Source of the DNA: Haliscomenobacter hydrossis DSM 1100
Lineage (GTDB): Bacteria; Bacteroidota; Bacteroidia; Chitinophagales; Saprospiraceae
Length of the DNA: 64,000 bases
Assembly: GCF_000212735.1 (NCBI RefSeq)
Contig: NC_015510.1
Location: 1,054,001 to 1,118,000 of the forward strand
Reading direction: 5' to 3'
Below the pieces are notes generated by a model. The model was given only the letters and a program-made list of their open reading frames with translations. It searched no databases and was not told the DNA's origin. Positions 1-7,228 of this stretch are shown in pieces. Position numbers and translations under genes: made by a program. Within the stretch, counting starts at the first letter, position 1, and every line of letters begins with the position of its first letter.

Positions 1-2
1 AG

Positions 3-281
3 GTCACGCGTGAATTCCCTAAAGAAGAATTGTTCGGCTTGACTTCTCAAATCAGGAGAGCCACAATTTCAGTTAGTTGTAATCTAGCCGAAGGAAGCGC
101 TCGCATGTCTGCTAAAGAACAGCAGCGTTTTTACGAAATTGCTTTTTCCAGTGCGGTTGAAGTTGTCAATTTGCTGATTTTGTCAAACGATTTTGGGTAT
201 CTCTCGGATCAGTCATATGTTGACTTACGAGACGAAATAGAAAAAATCACCTGGCTTATCAACAAACTCTACAAAAAGTAA
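3..281 (+). CDS. Four-helix-bundle protein (S23-type), 5' end outside window
   Basis: The open frame enters from the left edge and ends with TAA at 279-281. The visible part starts ...REFPKEELFGLTSQIRRA and continues through SVSCNLAEGSAR, which is the signature core of the small 'four helix bundle protein' family, often encoded in 23S rRNA intervening sequences but also free-standing in Bacteroidota genomes. About 92 residues are visible against a usual 115-130, so only the first helix is missing. A TTG at 30 could be read as a start, but the family sequence clearly continues upstream, so this is a 5'-partial gene. The function of the family is not established; helices probably oligomerise. 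Confidence 0.85.
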   Translation, partial: VTREFPKEELFGLTSQIRRATISVSCNLAEGSARMSAKEQQRFYEIAFSSAVEVVNLLILSNDFGYLSDQSYVDLRDEIEKITWLINKLYKK

Positions 282-375
282 CCCCATCAACCCTTATCAA
301 CCCTCATCAACCCTCATCAACCCACATCAACCCTCATCAACTTCTATAAAACCCTTATCAACCCCTCAAAATAAG
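282..375. repeat. Tandem TCATCAACCC-type decamers
   Basis: Directly after the stop codon lies a run of about eight degenerate 10-bp units of the form TCATCAACCC/TTATCAACCC. The same unit, in both orientations, makes up the large array at 2646-2900. Here only one orientation is present, so no long hairpin can form locally. Confidence 0.8.
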
Positions 376-422
376 GTTGCCCCGGCTGCGTTGTAAAGCT
401 ATACACCCACAATTCATATCCC

Positions 423-1043
423 ATGAACCATTTGTACGCCGCTTTGACGACCTTGTTTCTTTTTTTTCAAATGGCGATACTATCTAGTCAAACCTTGACT
501 TTTATTGGATTAAACGGCTCTGGGTGGCCAAGAAACTTACAAGTTCGTGGGGTCTTGCAAGGCAGTATAGAAAAGAAAAACATTGCCCAACAAGTTGAAT
601 TGGGCTACGTACGCCGCGAAAATTTCTCCATCCGCAATCCCATCTCCGGTGCGGCTTATTACTATCAACCACTAATTGGCGCATTTGAGCTCAGTGCTTT
701 TTGGAAGATGAGCGTCAATTTCGATGAATTCCGATTTTTTGGACTGATTGGGCCAGCAATTTCACACGGCATTGAAGCCGAAGCATTCATCGTCGAGGAG
801 TCTGGTCGTTCCTACCAAGCCATCATCCCCTGGGAAAAGCTGGGCATCAATCGTTGGGAATTGGGTGCCTATGCTGGCATGGGCATTGAAAGCATCACGA
901 CAAAGGGGGTAAAAATTCAAATCGATTTCCGCTATTATTTTGGGCTAAGTGATCTGTTGCCCGGAGAGGCCTCTGCCTACAATGAAGGTGCCCTGTTGGG
1001 CATGGGGATCGGATTGCCTCTAGGGAGACGAATTGCGCATTAA
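423..1043 (+). CDS. Secreted or outer-membrane protein of unknown function
   Basis: A 206-residue protein with an N-terminal signal peptide (hydrophobic residues 5-22, likely cleavage after about residue 23). The rest alternates short aromatic and polar segments, with glycine-rich turns (GAYAGMGIES, ALLGMGIGLPLG) and ends in a basic tail, as in small Bacteroidota outer-membrane beta-barrels. No catalytic motif is visible. It stands alone between repeat tracts with no operon partner. The ATG at 423 is the only start that keeps the signal peptide. The barrel assignment is inference from composition. Confidence 0.6.
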   Translation: MNHLYAALTTLFLFFQMAILSSQTLTFIGLNGSGWPRNLQVRGVLQGSIEKKNIAQQVELGYVRRENFSIRNPISGAAYYYQPLIGAFELSAFWKMSVNFDEFRFFGLIGPAISHGIEAEAFIVEESGRSYQAIIPWEKLGINRWELGAYAGMGIESITTKGVKIQIDFRYYFGLSDLLPGEASAYNEGALLGMGIGLPLGRRIAH

Positions 1044-1046
1044 GAA

Positions 1047-1229
1047 GGTTGAGGAGTTGAGGAGTTGAGGAGTTGAGGCTACCGCGAGCGACATCTGAGC
1101 CGATTTTGACAAGACAACAATGTCGCTTTGGTTTGGCGCTCGCGGCAGCCTCAACTTCTCAACCTCCTCAACTATCTCAACCTTCTCAACTATCTCAACC
1201 TTCTCAACTTCTCAACCTCCTCAACTTTT
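1047..1229. repeat. Intergenic inverted repeat with GTTGAGG arrays and GGCTACCGC core
   Basis: The left arm is a short direct-repeat run of GAGGAGTTGAG type that ends in GGCTACCGCGAGC. The right arm is GCTCGCGGCAGCCTCAAC followed by CTCAAC-type repeats. The inner arms pair over 18 positions with one mismatch. The element fills the gap between two co-directional genes. A second copy of the same design is at 5304-5435. Confidence 0.85.
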
Positions 1230-1275
1230 TCAGGAAAAATTCCCATCTTAGCCTTTCCTACTAAAATGATAAGCG

Positions 1276-2643
1276 ATGAAAAAAATAGCACGCAGGAAAT
1301 TCCTGGAGCAAATGGCGATTGCCACGCCTATTGCTGCCATTCAGCCTTTTCACCTGATTAAAAGTATGAAAACCAGTCCGGCAGATAAGATCCGGATTGC
1401 CACCATTGGCATGGGCATTCAAGGGCATTACGATACCCGTTCTGCCCTGAAAGATCCCGGGGTTGAACTGGTAGCGGTAGCCGACTTGTACCAGGGACGG
1501 CTCGACCGCGCCAAGGCGGATTATGGCAACCAGCTTTTTGTGACCCGCGACTACCGCGAGGTTCTGCAAAGAAAAGATGTAGACGCCGTACTCATCGTCA
1601 CTTCCGACCACTGGCACGGACGAATTGCCCTCGACGCACTCGCTGCGGGCAAACACGTCTATTGTGAAAAACCGATGGTCAAACAGATTTCGGAAGGTTT
1701 AGTCGTGATTGAAGCCTGGAAAAAATCGGGCAAAACCATGCAAGTTGGCAGCCAACGCATCAGTGGTTCCGATGCTGCGGAGGCACGGCGCATGATTGCT
1801 GCAGGCGACATTGGTGCCATCAACTACATGGAATCCAACAGCGACCGGTTCAATTCGATCGGTGCCTGGAACTACTCCATTCCACCGGATGCTTCGCCGG
1901 CTACCGTAGATTGGGATACCTTTTTGGGCAATGCGCCCAAGCGGCCTTTTGATGCCACCCGCTTTTTCCGCTGGCGGAATTACCGCGACTATGGCACCGG
2001 GGTGGCCGGGGATTTGTTTGTACACCTCCTGACCAGTACCCATTACATCACCAATTCAATGGGCCCAACCCGGATCTACTCTTCCGGCGGATTGTACCAT
2101 TGGAAAGATGGTCGGGATGTGCCCGATGTACTGGTTTCGGTGATGGACTACCCCCAAACGGCGCAGCATGGCGCATTTCAGGCGGTATACCGCGTCAATT
2201 TTGCCAACGCGGGGTCCATCAACAACAGCACACGCATCATTGGTGACGAGGGTGAAATTCTCTTTGGCAACGGCAGACTCACCTTGACCAAAAAGAAGCT
2301 GGCCCAGGCACCAGGTTATGGCGGTTATGACAGTTTTTTCACTTTCCCGGAGGAAACCCAAAAGGAATTTGTAAAACAATACGACGCGAAATATCCTGAA
2401 GATACCCGCAAGGCCGAACCAGTCAAAGAAATCAAGTATGAATCACCCAAAGGCGAAGACGCTCATGCCTTGCATTTCCTGAATTTCTTTGACAACATCC
2501 GCAAAGGTAGCCAGGGAACGATTGAAGATCCGGAGGTGGGATTCCGGGCAGCGGGGCCAGCACTGGCTTGCAACGAGAGTTACTTTGCGCAGAAGGTGAT
2601 CCATTGGGATCCGGTGGCGATGAAGTTGAAGAAGAAGAAGTAA
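1276..2643 (+). CDS. Gfo/Idh/MocA-family oxidoreductase, exported type
   Basis: A 455-residue NAD(P)-dependent oxidoreductase of the Gfo/Idh/MocA family, which acts on sugars, inositols or their derivatives. The Rossmann motif IGMGIQGH lies near residues 43-50, and the conserved YCEKPMVKQ (the lysine-containing EKP motif) near residues 129-137. The N-terminus carries ARRKFLEQM followed by a hydrophobic stretch, which resembles a twin-arginine export signal often seen on Bacteroidota members of this family; this is suggestive only. The C-terminal domain ends with a lysine-rich tail that runs straight into the repeat array downstream. The substrate cannot be deduced. It is a single gene. Confidence 0.9.
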   Translation: MKKIARRKFLEQMAIATPIAAIQPFHLIKSMKTSPADKIRIATIGMGIQGHYDTRSALKDPGVELVAVADLYQGRLDRAKADYGNQLFVTRDYREVLQRKDVDAVLIVTSDHWHGRIALDALAAGKHVYCEKPMVKQISEGLVVIEAWKKSGKTMQVGSQRISGSDAAEARRMIAAGDIGAINYMESNSDRFNSIGAWNYSIPPDASPATVDWDTFLGNAPKRPFDATRFFRWRNYRDYGTGVAGDLFVHLLTSTHYITNSMGPTRIYSSGGLYHWKDGRDVPDVLVSVMDYPQTAQHGAFQAVYRVNFANAGSINNSTRIIGDEGEILFGNGRLTLTKKKLAQAPGYGGYDSFFTFPEETQKEFVKQYDAKYPEDTRKAEPVKEIKYESPKGEDAHALHFLNFFDNIRKGSQGTIEDPEVGFRAAGPALACNESYFAQKVIHWDPVAMKLKKKK

Positions 2644-2645
2644 AA

Positions 2646-2900
2646 GTTGATGAAGGTTGATGAAGGTTGATGAAGGTTGATGAAGGTTGATGAAGGTTGA
2701 TGAAGGTTGATGAAGGTTGATGAAGGTTGATGAAGGTTGATGAAGGTTGATGAAGGTTGATGAAGGTTGATGAAGGTTGATGAAGGTTGATGAAGGTTGA
2801 TGAAGGTTGATAGGGGTTGATGGGATGAGACCATCAACTTTTATCAACCCTTATCAACCCTTATCAACTTTTATCAACCCTTATCAACCCTTATCAACCC
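2646..2900. repeat. Decamer array: 16 perfect TGAAGGTTGA units, then inverted units
   Basis: Positions 2651-2810 contain 16 identical, uninterrupted 10-bp units (TGAAGGTTGA). A short degenerate spacer follows (2811-2835), then about seven units of TTATCAACCC/TTATCAACTT type, which are the reverse complement of the same family. The two halves can fold into a very long imperfect hairpin. The array lies between two convergent genes; its last unit touches the stop codon of the M56 peptidase gene (complement of 2900-2902). It may serve as a bidirectional terminator, which is inference. Confidence 0.95.
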
Positions 2901-4813
2901 TATTCTTTCAAGCTTCCTTTGGAAAACCACAAACCATTCCCACGAAACCCATTGTTCCCGTAATTGATCTGATAATTCGCTTGTTTCACGTATTTGGCTT
3001 TATATTTTGCGTGTAATTCGGCAGATTGTTTTACCCCATTGATCAAAAACTCATCATTCGAGAGTTTGAAGCTGTTGATGCTTTCTTTGTCCTTCACCAG
3101 TTTGTCTTTAATCATATCCTCCACCAGGCTGAGCAACATTTTACGGTCTTCTTCGGCCTGTTTGCGGTCTTTCTCGGCTTGCACGCGGTCGAGTTCGGCT
3201 TGTGCTCTGTCTCGTCCGGCTTGTTCGCGATCCCGTTCTGCCTGCTGGCGGTCGCGCACCGCTTGTTCCCGGTCTAACTTGGATTGAGCTTCATCCCGAA
3301 GTGCACGTTCTTTGTCGCGCCCAGCTTGTTCCCGATCCCGTTCGGCTTGAGCACGATCCTTTTCCGCTTGCTCGCGATCGAGTTTGGCTTGTTCCTGATC
3401 CCGCATGGCTTGTTCGCGGTCGCGGTCAGCTTGCTGGCGATCTTTAACCGCCTGTTCACGGTCGCGTTCAGCCTGTTTGCGGTCTTCTTCGGCTTGCGCC
3501 CGATCCCTTTCCATTTGTTCGTCGATTTCCTTGATGACTGCTTCGTAATCGGAGTACTTGTCTTCACTCAGTTTTTCTCCATTTACGTACATCTCCTGGA
3601 TTTTTTTGTCCACTCTTTTGACGCTGTACGTTTTGCCATTTGCATCTTGCAGGAACATGATTTGTGGGTTACCCGCCGTGCCGTTGCCACTCACATTGAT
3701 GTTGGTAAAGGAAGGAATGTGATTTTCCTTGATCGATTGCGCCTGGCTTTTGTTCAGCGACAAAAAGGTGACTGTACTGATCAGCAGTACGCTGGCCAGC
3801 AATGAGATCTTCTCCATAATACTTAATGTTTTGTAGTTGTGGTGATTGATGATGCGCTTTACCCGGTCGAGTAAAGGCATTTTTTGTTGGCCCGCAAAAG
3901 CAAGGGCATATTTCGAAGCATTGAGGTTAAACTCCTGAAAAGCAACCAGTGCATTGATGTAGTGGGTTTTGCTGTTCATGGCTGCAACGGCGATGTCATC
4001 ACAGCAATTTTCACGCTCTTTCCGAATCAGCCGGGATACCCATAAAAGTCCAGGATTGAAAAAAAACACATTTTCAAAAAGGCATTGCACAAAATTTATC
4101 AGGTAATCGTTGCGGCGAATGTGCGCCAATTCGTGCAATAAAATGGCCTCTACTTGTTCAGTAGGCAGGCTGTTCAACAACCCCAAGGGTACCAATACAA
4201 TGGGTTTAAAAAAGCCAATTGCGGAAGGGCTTTTGATCAATTCCGATTCTAACAGTTGTACTGGAATGGAAATCCTGAGCTGCTCCGCCAGGGTTTCCAT
4301 TCGATTGCGCCAATACAGATGGGGCACATGGGTGCGGTACGTACAAACGCGGCGCAAATACCACAGATCCATGCCCATGCGGATACTTTTTATGCCTAAA
4401 ATAAGCATCCATAGTGCAACGATGACAAAGGTATATCGGTTAAAAAAAGCCACAAATGTATGCATCCGAGACTCAGCCCAAACCCGGGCCACCACCTCCT
4501 CTCCTACCCTGAAGGTAGCAATTGGGTCTACTTCCTGATCAGGATAATTGATCACCAAAGGTTTGTGGGACAAGAGTTCGGTCTGATACTGCCATTGGAT
4601 CAAACCGCTGATGCCTACACCGATCACAAAAAGCAACAAGGCCCCGCTCAGCAAATTATAGCGCGCACTGGCTTTAGCCTTTCTGCACAAAAGCATGATC
4701 AGCCCCGCGACCAAGGCCAGTACAATCCCCTGCCAAAAGGAATGTAGGAGTGTCCAACTCAGGGCATAAATCGCCCTTTCCGAAACAAATGATGTTGCGA
4801 ATATAAATTGCAT
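2900..4813 (-). CDS. BlaR1-type M56 membrane metallopeptidase with C-terminal charged heptad repeats
   Basis: A 637-residue membrane protein. The first 150 residues hold about four membrane helices. HELAHIRRNDY near residue 227 is the HEXXH zinc site of peptidase family M56, and the downstream ERENCCDD motif fits the family. A further hydrophobic helix follows near residue 340. In place of the penicillin-binding sensor domain of classical BlaR1 there is a short periplasmic segment and then about 17 seven-residue repeats of DRxQAxx type (residues about 434-564), followed by a C-terminal tail. The gene lies 24 bp downstream of the BlaI-family regulator gene, so the pair is a signal-transducing protease/repressor operon. 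The signal sensed is unknown. Confidence 0.9.
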   Translation of the reverse strand: MQFIFATSFVSERAIYALSWTLLHSFWQGIVLALVAGLIMLLCRKAKASARYNLLSGALLLFVIGVGISGLIQWQYQTELLSHKPLVINYPDQEVDPIATFRVGEEVVARVWAESRMHTFVAFFNRYTFVIVALWMLILGIKSIRMGMDLWYLRRVCTYRTHVPHLYWRNRMETLAEQLRISIPVQLLESELIKSPSAIGFFKPIVLVPLGLLNSLPTEQVEAILLHELAHIRRNDYLINFVQCLFENVFFFNPGLLWVSRLIRKERENCCDDIAVAAMNSKTHYINALVAFQEFNLNASKYALAFAGQQKMPLLDRVKRIINHHNYKTLSIMEKISLLASVLLISTVTFLSLNKSQAQSIKENHIPSFTNINVSGNGTAGNPQIMFLQDANGKTYSVKRVDKKIQEMYVNGEKLSEDKYSDYEAVIKEIDEQMERDRAQAEEDRKQAERDREQAVKDRQQADRDREQAMRDQEQAKLDREQAEKDRAQAERDREQAGRDKERALRDEAQSKLDREQAVRDRQQAERDREQAGRDRAQAELDRVQAEKDRKQAEEDRKMLLSLVEDMIKDKLVKDKESINSFKLSNDEFLINGVKQSAELHAKYKAKYVKQANYQINYGNNGFRGNGLWFSKGSLKE

Positions 4814-4837
4814 AAACCACGGTTTTTAAGCGTTGTC

Positions 4838-5242
4838 TTAAAGTTCGTTTTTGTGTTGATCCAAAAGAGCCCTGATGGCATCAAGTTCAGCCTGAGATGT
4901 TTTTTTGTTGCCCAACAACTGCATCACCAAATTGCTGGGAGAACCTTTGTACAGGGTGTCTACAAATTTATCCAACATGAGCCCTTTGGTCGACTGTTCT
5001 TCGATAGCTGCGGTATAGATGTGTTTCATGCTGCTCTCGTCCCGAAGCAGCATTCCTTTTTCCACCATGACTTGCATTTGTTTCAAGGTAGAAGTATACT
5101 GTACGGCTTTCTTTTGTGCATTTAAAGTATCATTGACAAAACGAACCGTACTCGGGCCACAGTCCCAAAGTACTTGCAGGACGTCCATTTCTGCTTTGGT
5201 AGGAACCCCTGCTTGTTCTGATTCTGGATGTTGTGCTTTCAT
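4838..5242 (-). CDS. BlaI/MecI-family transcriptional repressor
   Basis: A 134-residue winged-helix regulator. PTKAEMDVLQVLWDCGPSTV near the N-terminus is the BlaI/MecI signature, and the C-terminal half is the dimerisation region. In characterised systems the repressor is cleaved after the M56 partner senses a signal, which relieves repression. A longer frame runs upstream, but it is translated from an intergenic palindrome, so the ATG at 5242 (MKAQHPESE) is chosen. A promoter with an embedded perfect palindrome lies immediately upstream, implying autoregulation of this gene and the M56 gene. Confidence 0.92.
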   Translation of the reverse strand: MKAQHPESEQAGVPTKAEMDVLQVLWDCGPSTVRFVNDTLNAQKKAVQYTSTLKQMQVMVEKGMLLRDESSMKHIYTAAIEEQSTKGLMLDKFVDTLYKGSPSNLVMQLLGNKKTSQAELDAIRALLDQHKNEL

Positions 5243-5246
5243 AACA

Positions 5247-5276
5247 CAAAGGTACGATAAAAATCGTACGTTGCAA
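5247..5276 (-). promoter_or_regulatory. Promoter and probable BlaI operator of the M56/BlaI operon
   Basis: On the minus strand TTG (5276-5274) is followed after exactly 19 bp by TACCTTTG (5254-5247), matching the Bacteroidota sigma factor consensus TTG-N19-TAnnTTTG. A perfect palindrome GTACGAT-AAAA-ATCGTAC (5252-5269) sits between the two elements and touches the -7 box. This is the expected place for a repressor site. The -7 box ends only 5 bases before the start codon, so the transcript is probably leaderless or nearly so. That BlaI binds here is inference. Confidence 0.75.
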
Positions 5277-5303
5277 GTAGTAGTCCAACTTTTTCTAAAA
5301 AAG

Positions 5304-5435
5304 TTGAGCAGTTGAGCAGTTGAATAGTTGAGGCTACCGCAAGCGACATACACACCTTCACACGCACACATCACACTCAAACCCATTCTTGCGGTAGCCT
5401 CAACTCCTCAACTCCTCAACTTTCTCAACTTTCAT
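5304..5435. repeat. Intergenic inverted repeat, second GGCTACCGC copy
   Basis: GTTGAGCAGTTGAGCAGTTG and related units lead into GTTGAGGCTACCGCAA, which is exactly repeated in inverted form (TTGCGGTAGCCTCAAC) near 5391-5406, followed by CTCCTCAACT units. It has the same architecture as 1047-1229, but here it lies in a divergent intergenic region. It therefore cannot be simply a terminator. Confidence 0.85.
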
Positions 5436-5508
5436 CCAAGTTATATCCAGGAAAATCGAAAATTCCAGCTCATTTGTGCATAAAATCCATTATTTTGCGC
5501 CAACAGAA

Positions 5509-6072
5509 ATGCCACGACACATGCAGAAAAGTTTAAAAGCGCTTTTTGGAATTCATCATGGTTTAGATGAAAAAAGCGTTGATTTTTTAACCCAAGCCTT
5601 AGAGAAGAACAACCTTCCAGGTTTTGACTACATTGAGTTCAAACAATCCATCGGCAATCAAGTCAGTTTGGGCATAGATGAACCTACTATGTTCAAATCT
5701 GCGTTCGCTACTGCTGCTACGGTTGGTTTGACCAAGGAGAAGCTGTTAAAAACAGCAGATCATTACAAAAAGATACTGACCAATGAAAAGACCCAATTTG
5801 ATGCTGCGCTGCAAAAACAAGTAGATCAACGGGTTAGATCAAAGCAGGTAGAAGTTGAAAAGCTCCGCAAACAAATTGAAGAATACCAGGCCAAGATTAA
5901 GGAGTTGGAAGGCAAAATATCCGCTGCCCAAACCACCATTGACCAGGCGGATGATTTGATTCAAGGCGCACTGGAAAAAATTGAATCTACTAAAGATGGT
6001 TTTGAAGCCACCTTGCGCGCACTGATGAACGAAATTGACCGCGATATTTTAAACATTCAACAATATTTGTAA
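5509..6072 (+). CDS. Coiled-coil protein of unknown function
   Basis: About 187 residues from the ATG at 5509; a GTG at 5476 and an ATG at 5521 are alternative starts. The first 85 residues look globular, with FGIHHGLDEKSVDFLTQAL near the start. Residues about 95-150 are a strongly charged coiled coil rich in Lys, Glu and Gln (KQIEEYQAKIKELEGKIS). No signal peptide or membrane helix is seen. The gene precedes the membrane coiled-coil gene by 46 bp on the same strand, so the two are probably co-transcribed. I do not recognise a named family. Confidence 0.75.
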   Translation: MPRHMQKSLKALFGIHHGLDEKSVDFLTQALEKNNLPGFDYIEFKQSIGNQVSLGIDEPTMFKSAFATAATVGLTKEKLLKTADHYKKILTNEKTQFDAALQKQVDQRVRSKQVEVEKLRKQIEEYQAKIKELEGKISAAQTTIDQADDLIQGALEKIESTKDGFEATLRALMNEIDRDILNIQQYL

Positions 6073-6118
6073 TTTTGAGAGGGCTTGGATCTGAGCTCCC
6101 ACAAAAATTCACCTACAC

Positions 6119-7147
6119 ATGGCTGAAGTTAAATTTGAAAATCCCGAATTTAAACCAAAAACTTTTTGGTCAAGACCAGAAGGAACTACTGGTGCTATTT
6201 TTGGTTTAGCTATTTTGGCTGGCTTGGGTTACCTCTTTGTAACCTATCTTCCCGCTATTTTGGCATTGGCTCAAAGCACACTCTACCTGGCCTTAATGAT
6301 TGTCGCTTTAGTGGCTATTCTTTATATGGTACTCGACCCCAGAATGCGTACACTGGTCTGGTACATGTATAAAAGTGTGATGCGTTGGGTTACCGGCATG
6401 TTTGTTACCATTGATCCCATTGGTATTCTCAAGAATTACATTGAGGATCTGTCAGATAACCTGACCAAGATGCGCAAACAGATTGGCATTCTGCGTGGTC
6501 AGATGCGCCAGATGTCGACCCTGATTGACGACAACAACAAAGAAATTGATGCCAACATGCGTTTGGCTGCAGCTGCCCGCGATCAGGATAAAGACCAGCA
6601 GATGTTACTGGCTTCACGTAAGGCTGCCCGCCTGCGCGAAAGCAATGAGAAATACGCCGCCCTCCACCAAAAAATGGAGATTCTTTACCGCATCTTGTCA
6701 AAAATGCACAGCAACTCTGAGGTACTGCTGGAAGATACCAAGGATCAAGTGAAAGTGAAAGAAATTGAGCGCAAAGCCATTCGCACTTCTCACTCGGCCA
6801 TGCGTTCGGCCATGAGTGTCATCAGTGGTGATCCCGACAAGCGCGCCATGTTTGATGCAGCCATGGATGCCATCACCGAAGACGTAGCCAACAAAGTAGG
6901 TGAAATGGAAAACTTCATGGACATGTCTTCTAAATTGATGGATTCCATCGATCTGCAAAATGGCATGTTTGAAGAACAAGGCTTGCAAATGCTGGAAGAT
7001 TGGGAGAAAAAAAGCACCTTGATGTTGATGGAAGGTACGGGTAAAACTTCTTCTTCCGAGTCTCTGGATCTGGATAGTTTCAAAACCCGTCCAGAGAAAG
7101 AAGCCCGCGGTGACAACAACGACTACAGCAATCTTTTCAACAATTGA
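6119..7147 (+). CDS. Membrane-anchored coiled-coil protein, PspA-like in layout
   Basis: 342 residues. Residues about 28-75 form two membrane helices (GAIFGLAILAGLGYLFV and LALMIVALVAILYMVL). From about residue 105 onward the protein is helical and charged, with long Met/Gln/Lys-rich stretches (LTKMRKQIGILRGQMRQM) that resemble PspA/IM30-type coiled coils. The C-terminus is acidic and disordered (SLDLDSFKTRPEKEARGDNN). It follows another coiled-coil gene and is closed by a strong terminator. A role in membrane stress or membrane shaping is plausible from architecture only; no catalytic motif is visible. Confidence 0.75.
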   Translation: MAEVKFENPEFKPKTFWSRPEGTTGAIFGLAILAGLGYLFVTYLPAILALAQSTLYLALMIVALVAILYMVLDPRMRTLVWYMYKSVMRWVTGMFVTIDPIGILKNYIEDLSDNLTKMRKQIGILRGQMRQMSTLIDDNNKEIDANMRLAAAARDQDKDQQMLLASRKAARLRESNEKYAALHQKMEILYRILSKMHSNSEVLLEDTKDQVKVKEIERKAIRTSHSAMRSAMSVISGDPDKRAMFDAAMDAITEDVANKVGEMENFMDMSSKLMDSIDLQNGMFEEQGLQMLEDWEKKSTLMLMEGTGKTSSSESLDLDSFKTRPEKEARGDNNDYSNLFNN

Positions 7148-7171
7148 TTGATCTTTAGCAAGTTTTCGCAT

Positions 7172-7213
7172 AAAAAAAGCCCTCTGAAATGGTCATTTCA
7201 GAGGGCTTTTTTT
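7172..7213. terminator. Bidirectional intrinsic terminator
   Basis: A perfect inverted repeat, AGCCCTCTGAAAT / ATTTCAGAGGGCT, with a 4-nt loop and flanked by seven A residues on the left and seven T residues on the right. It can stop transcription from both the coiled-coil operon (+) and the metalloprotease gene (-), which converge here. Confidence 0.95.
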
Positions 7214-7228
7214 ATGGTTATGGGCCAA

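Noticed and set aside
2646-2900. Tandem repeats that could suggest a CRISPR array
   Set aside because: Units are only 10 bp, directly contiguous with no spacers, and the second half is inverted. No cas genes are in the window.
5243-5386. Longer start for the BlaI-family gene (182 residues)
   Set aside because: The extra 48 residues are translated from the intergenic palindrome and the promoter/operator, and do not resemble BlaI N-termini.
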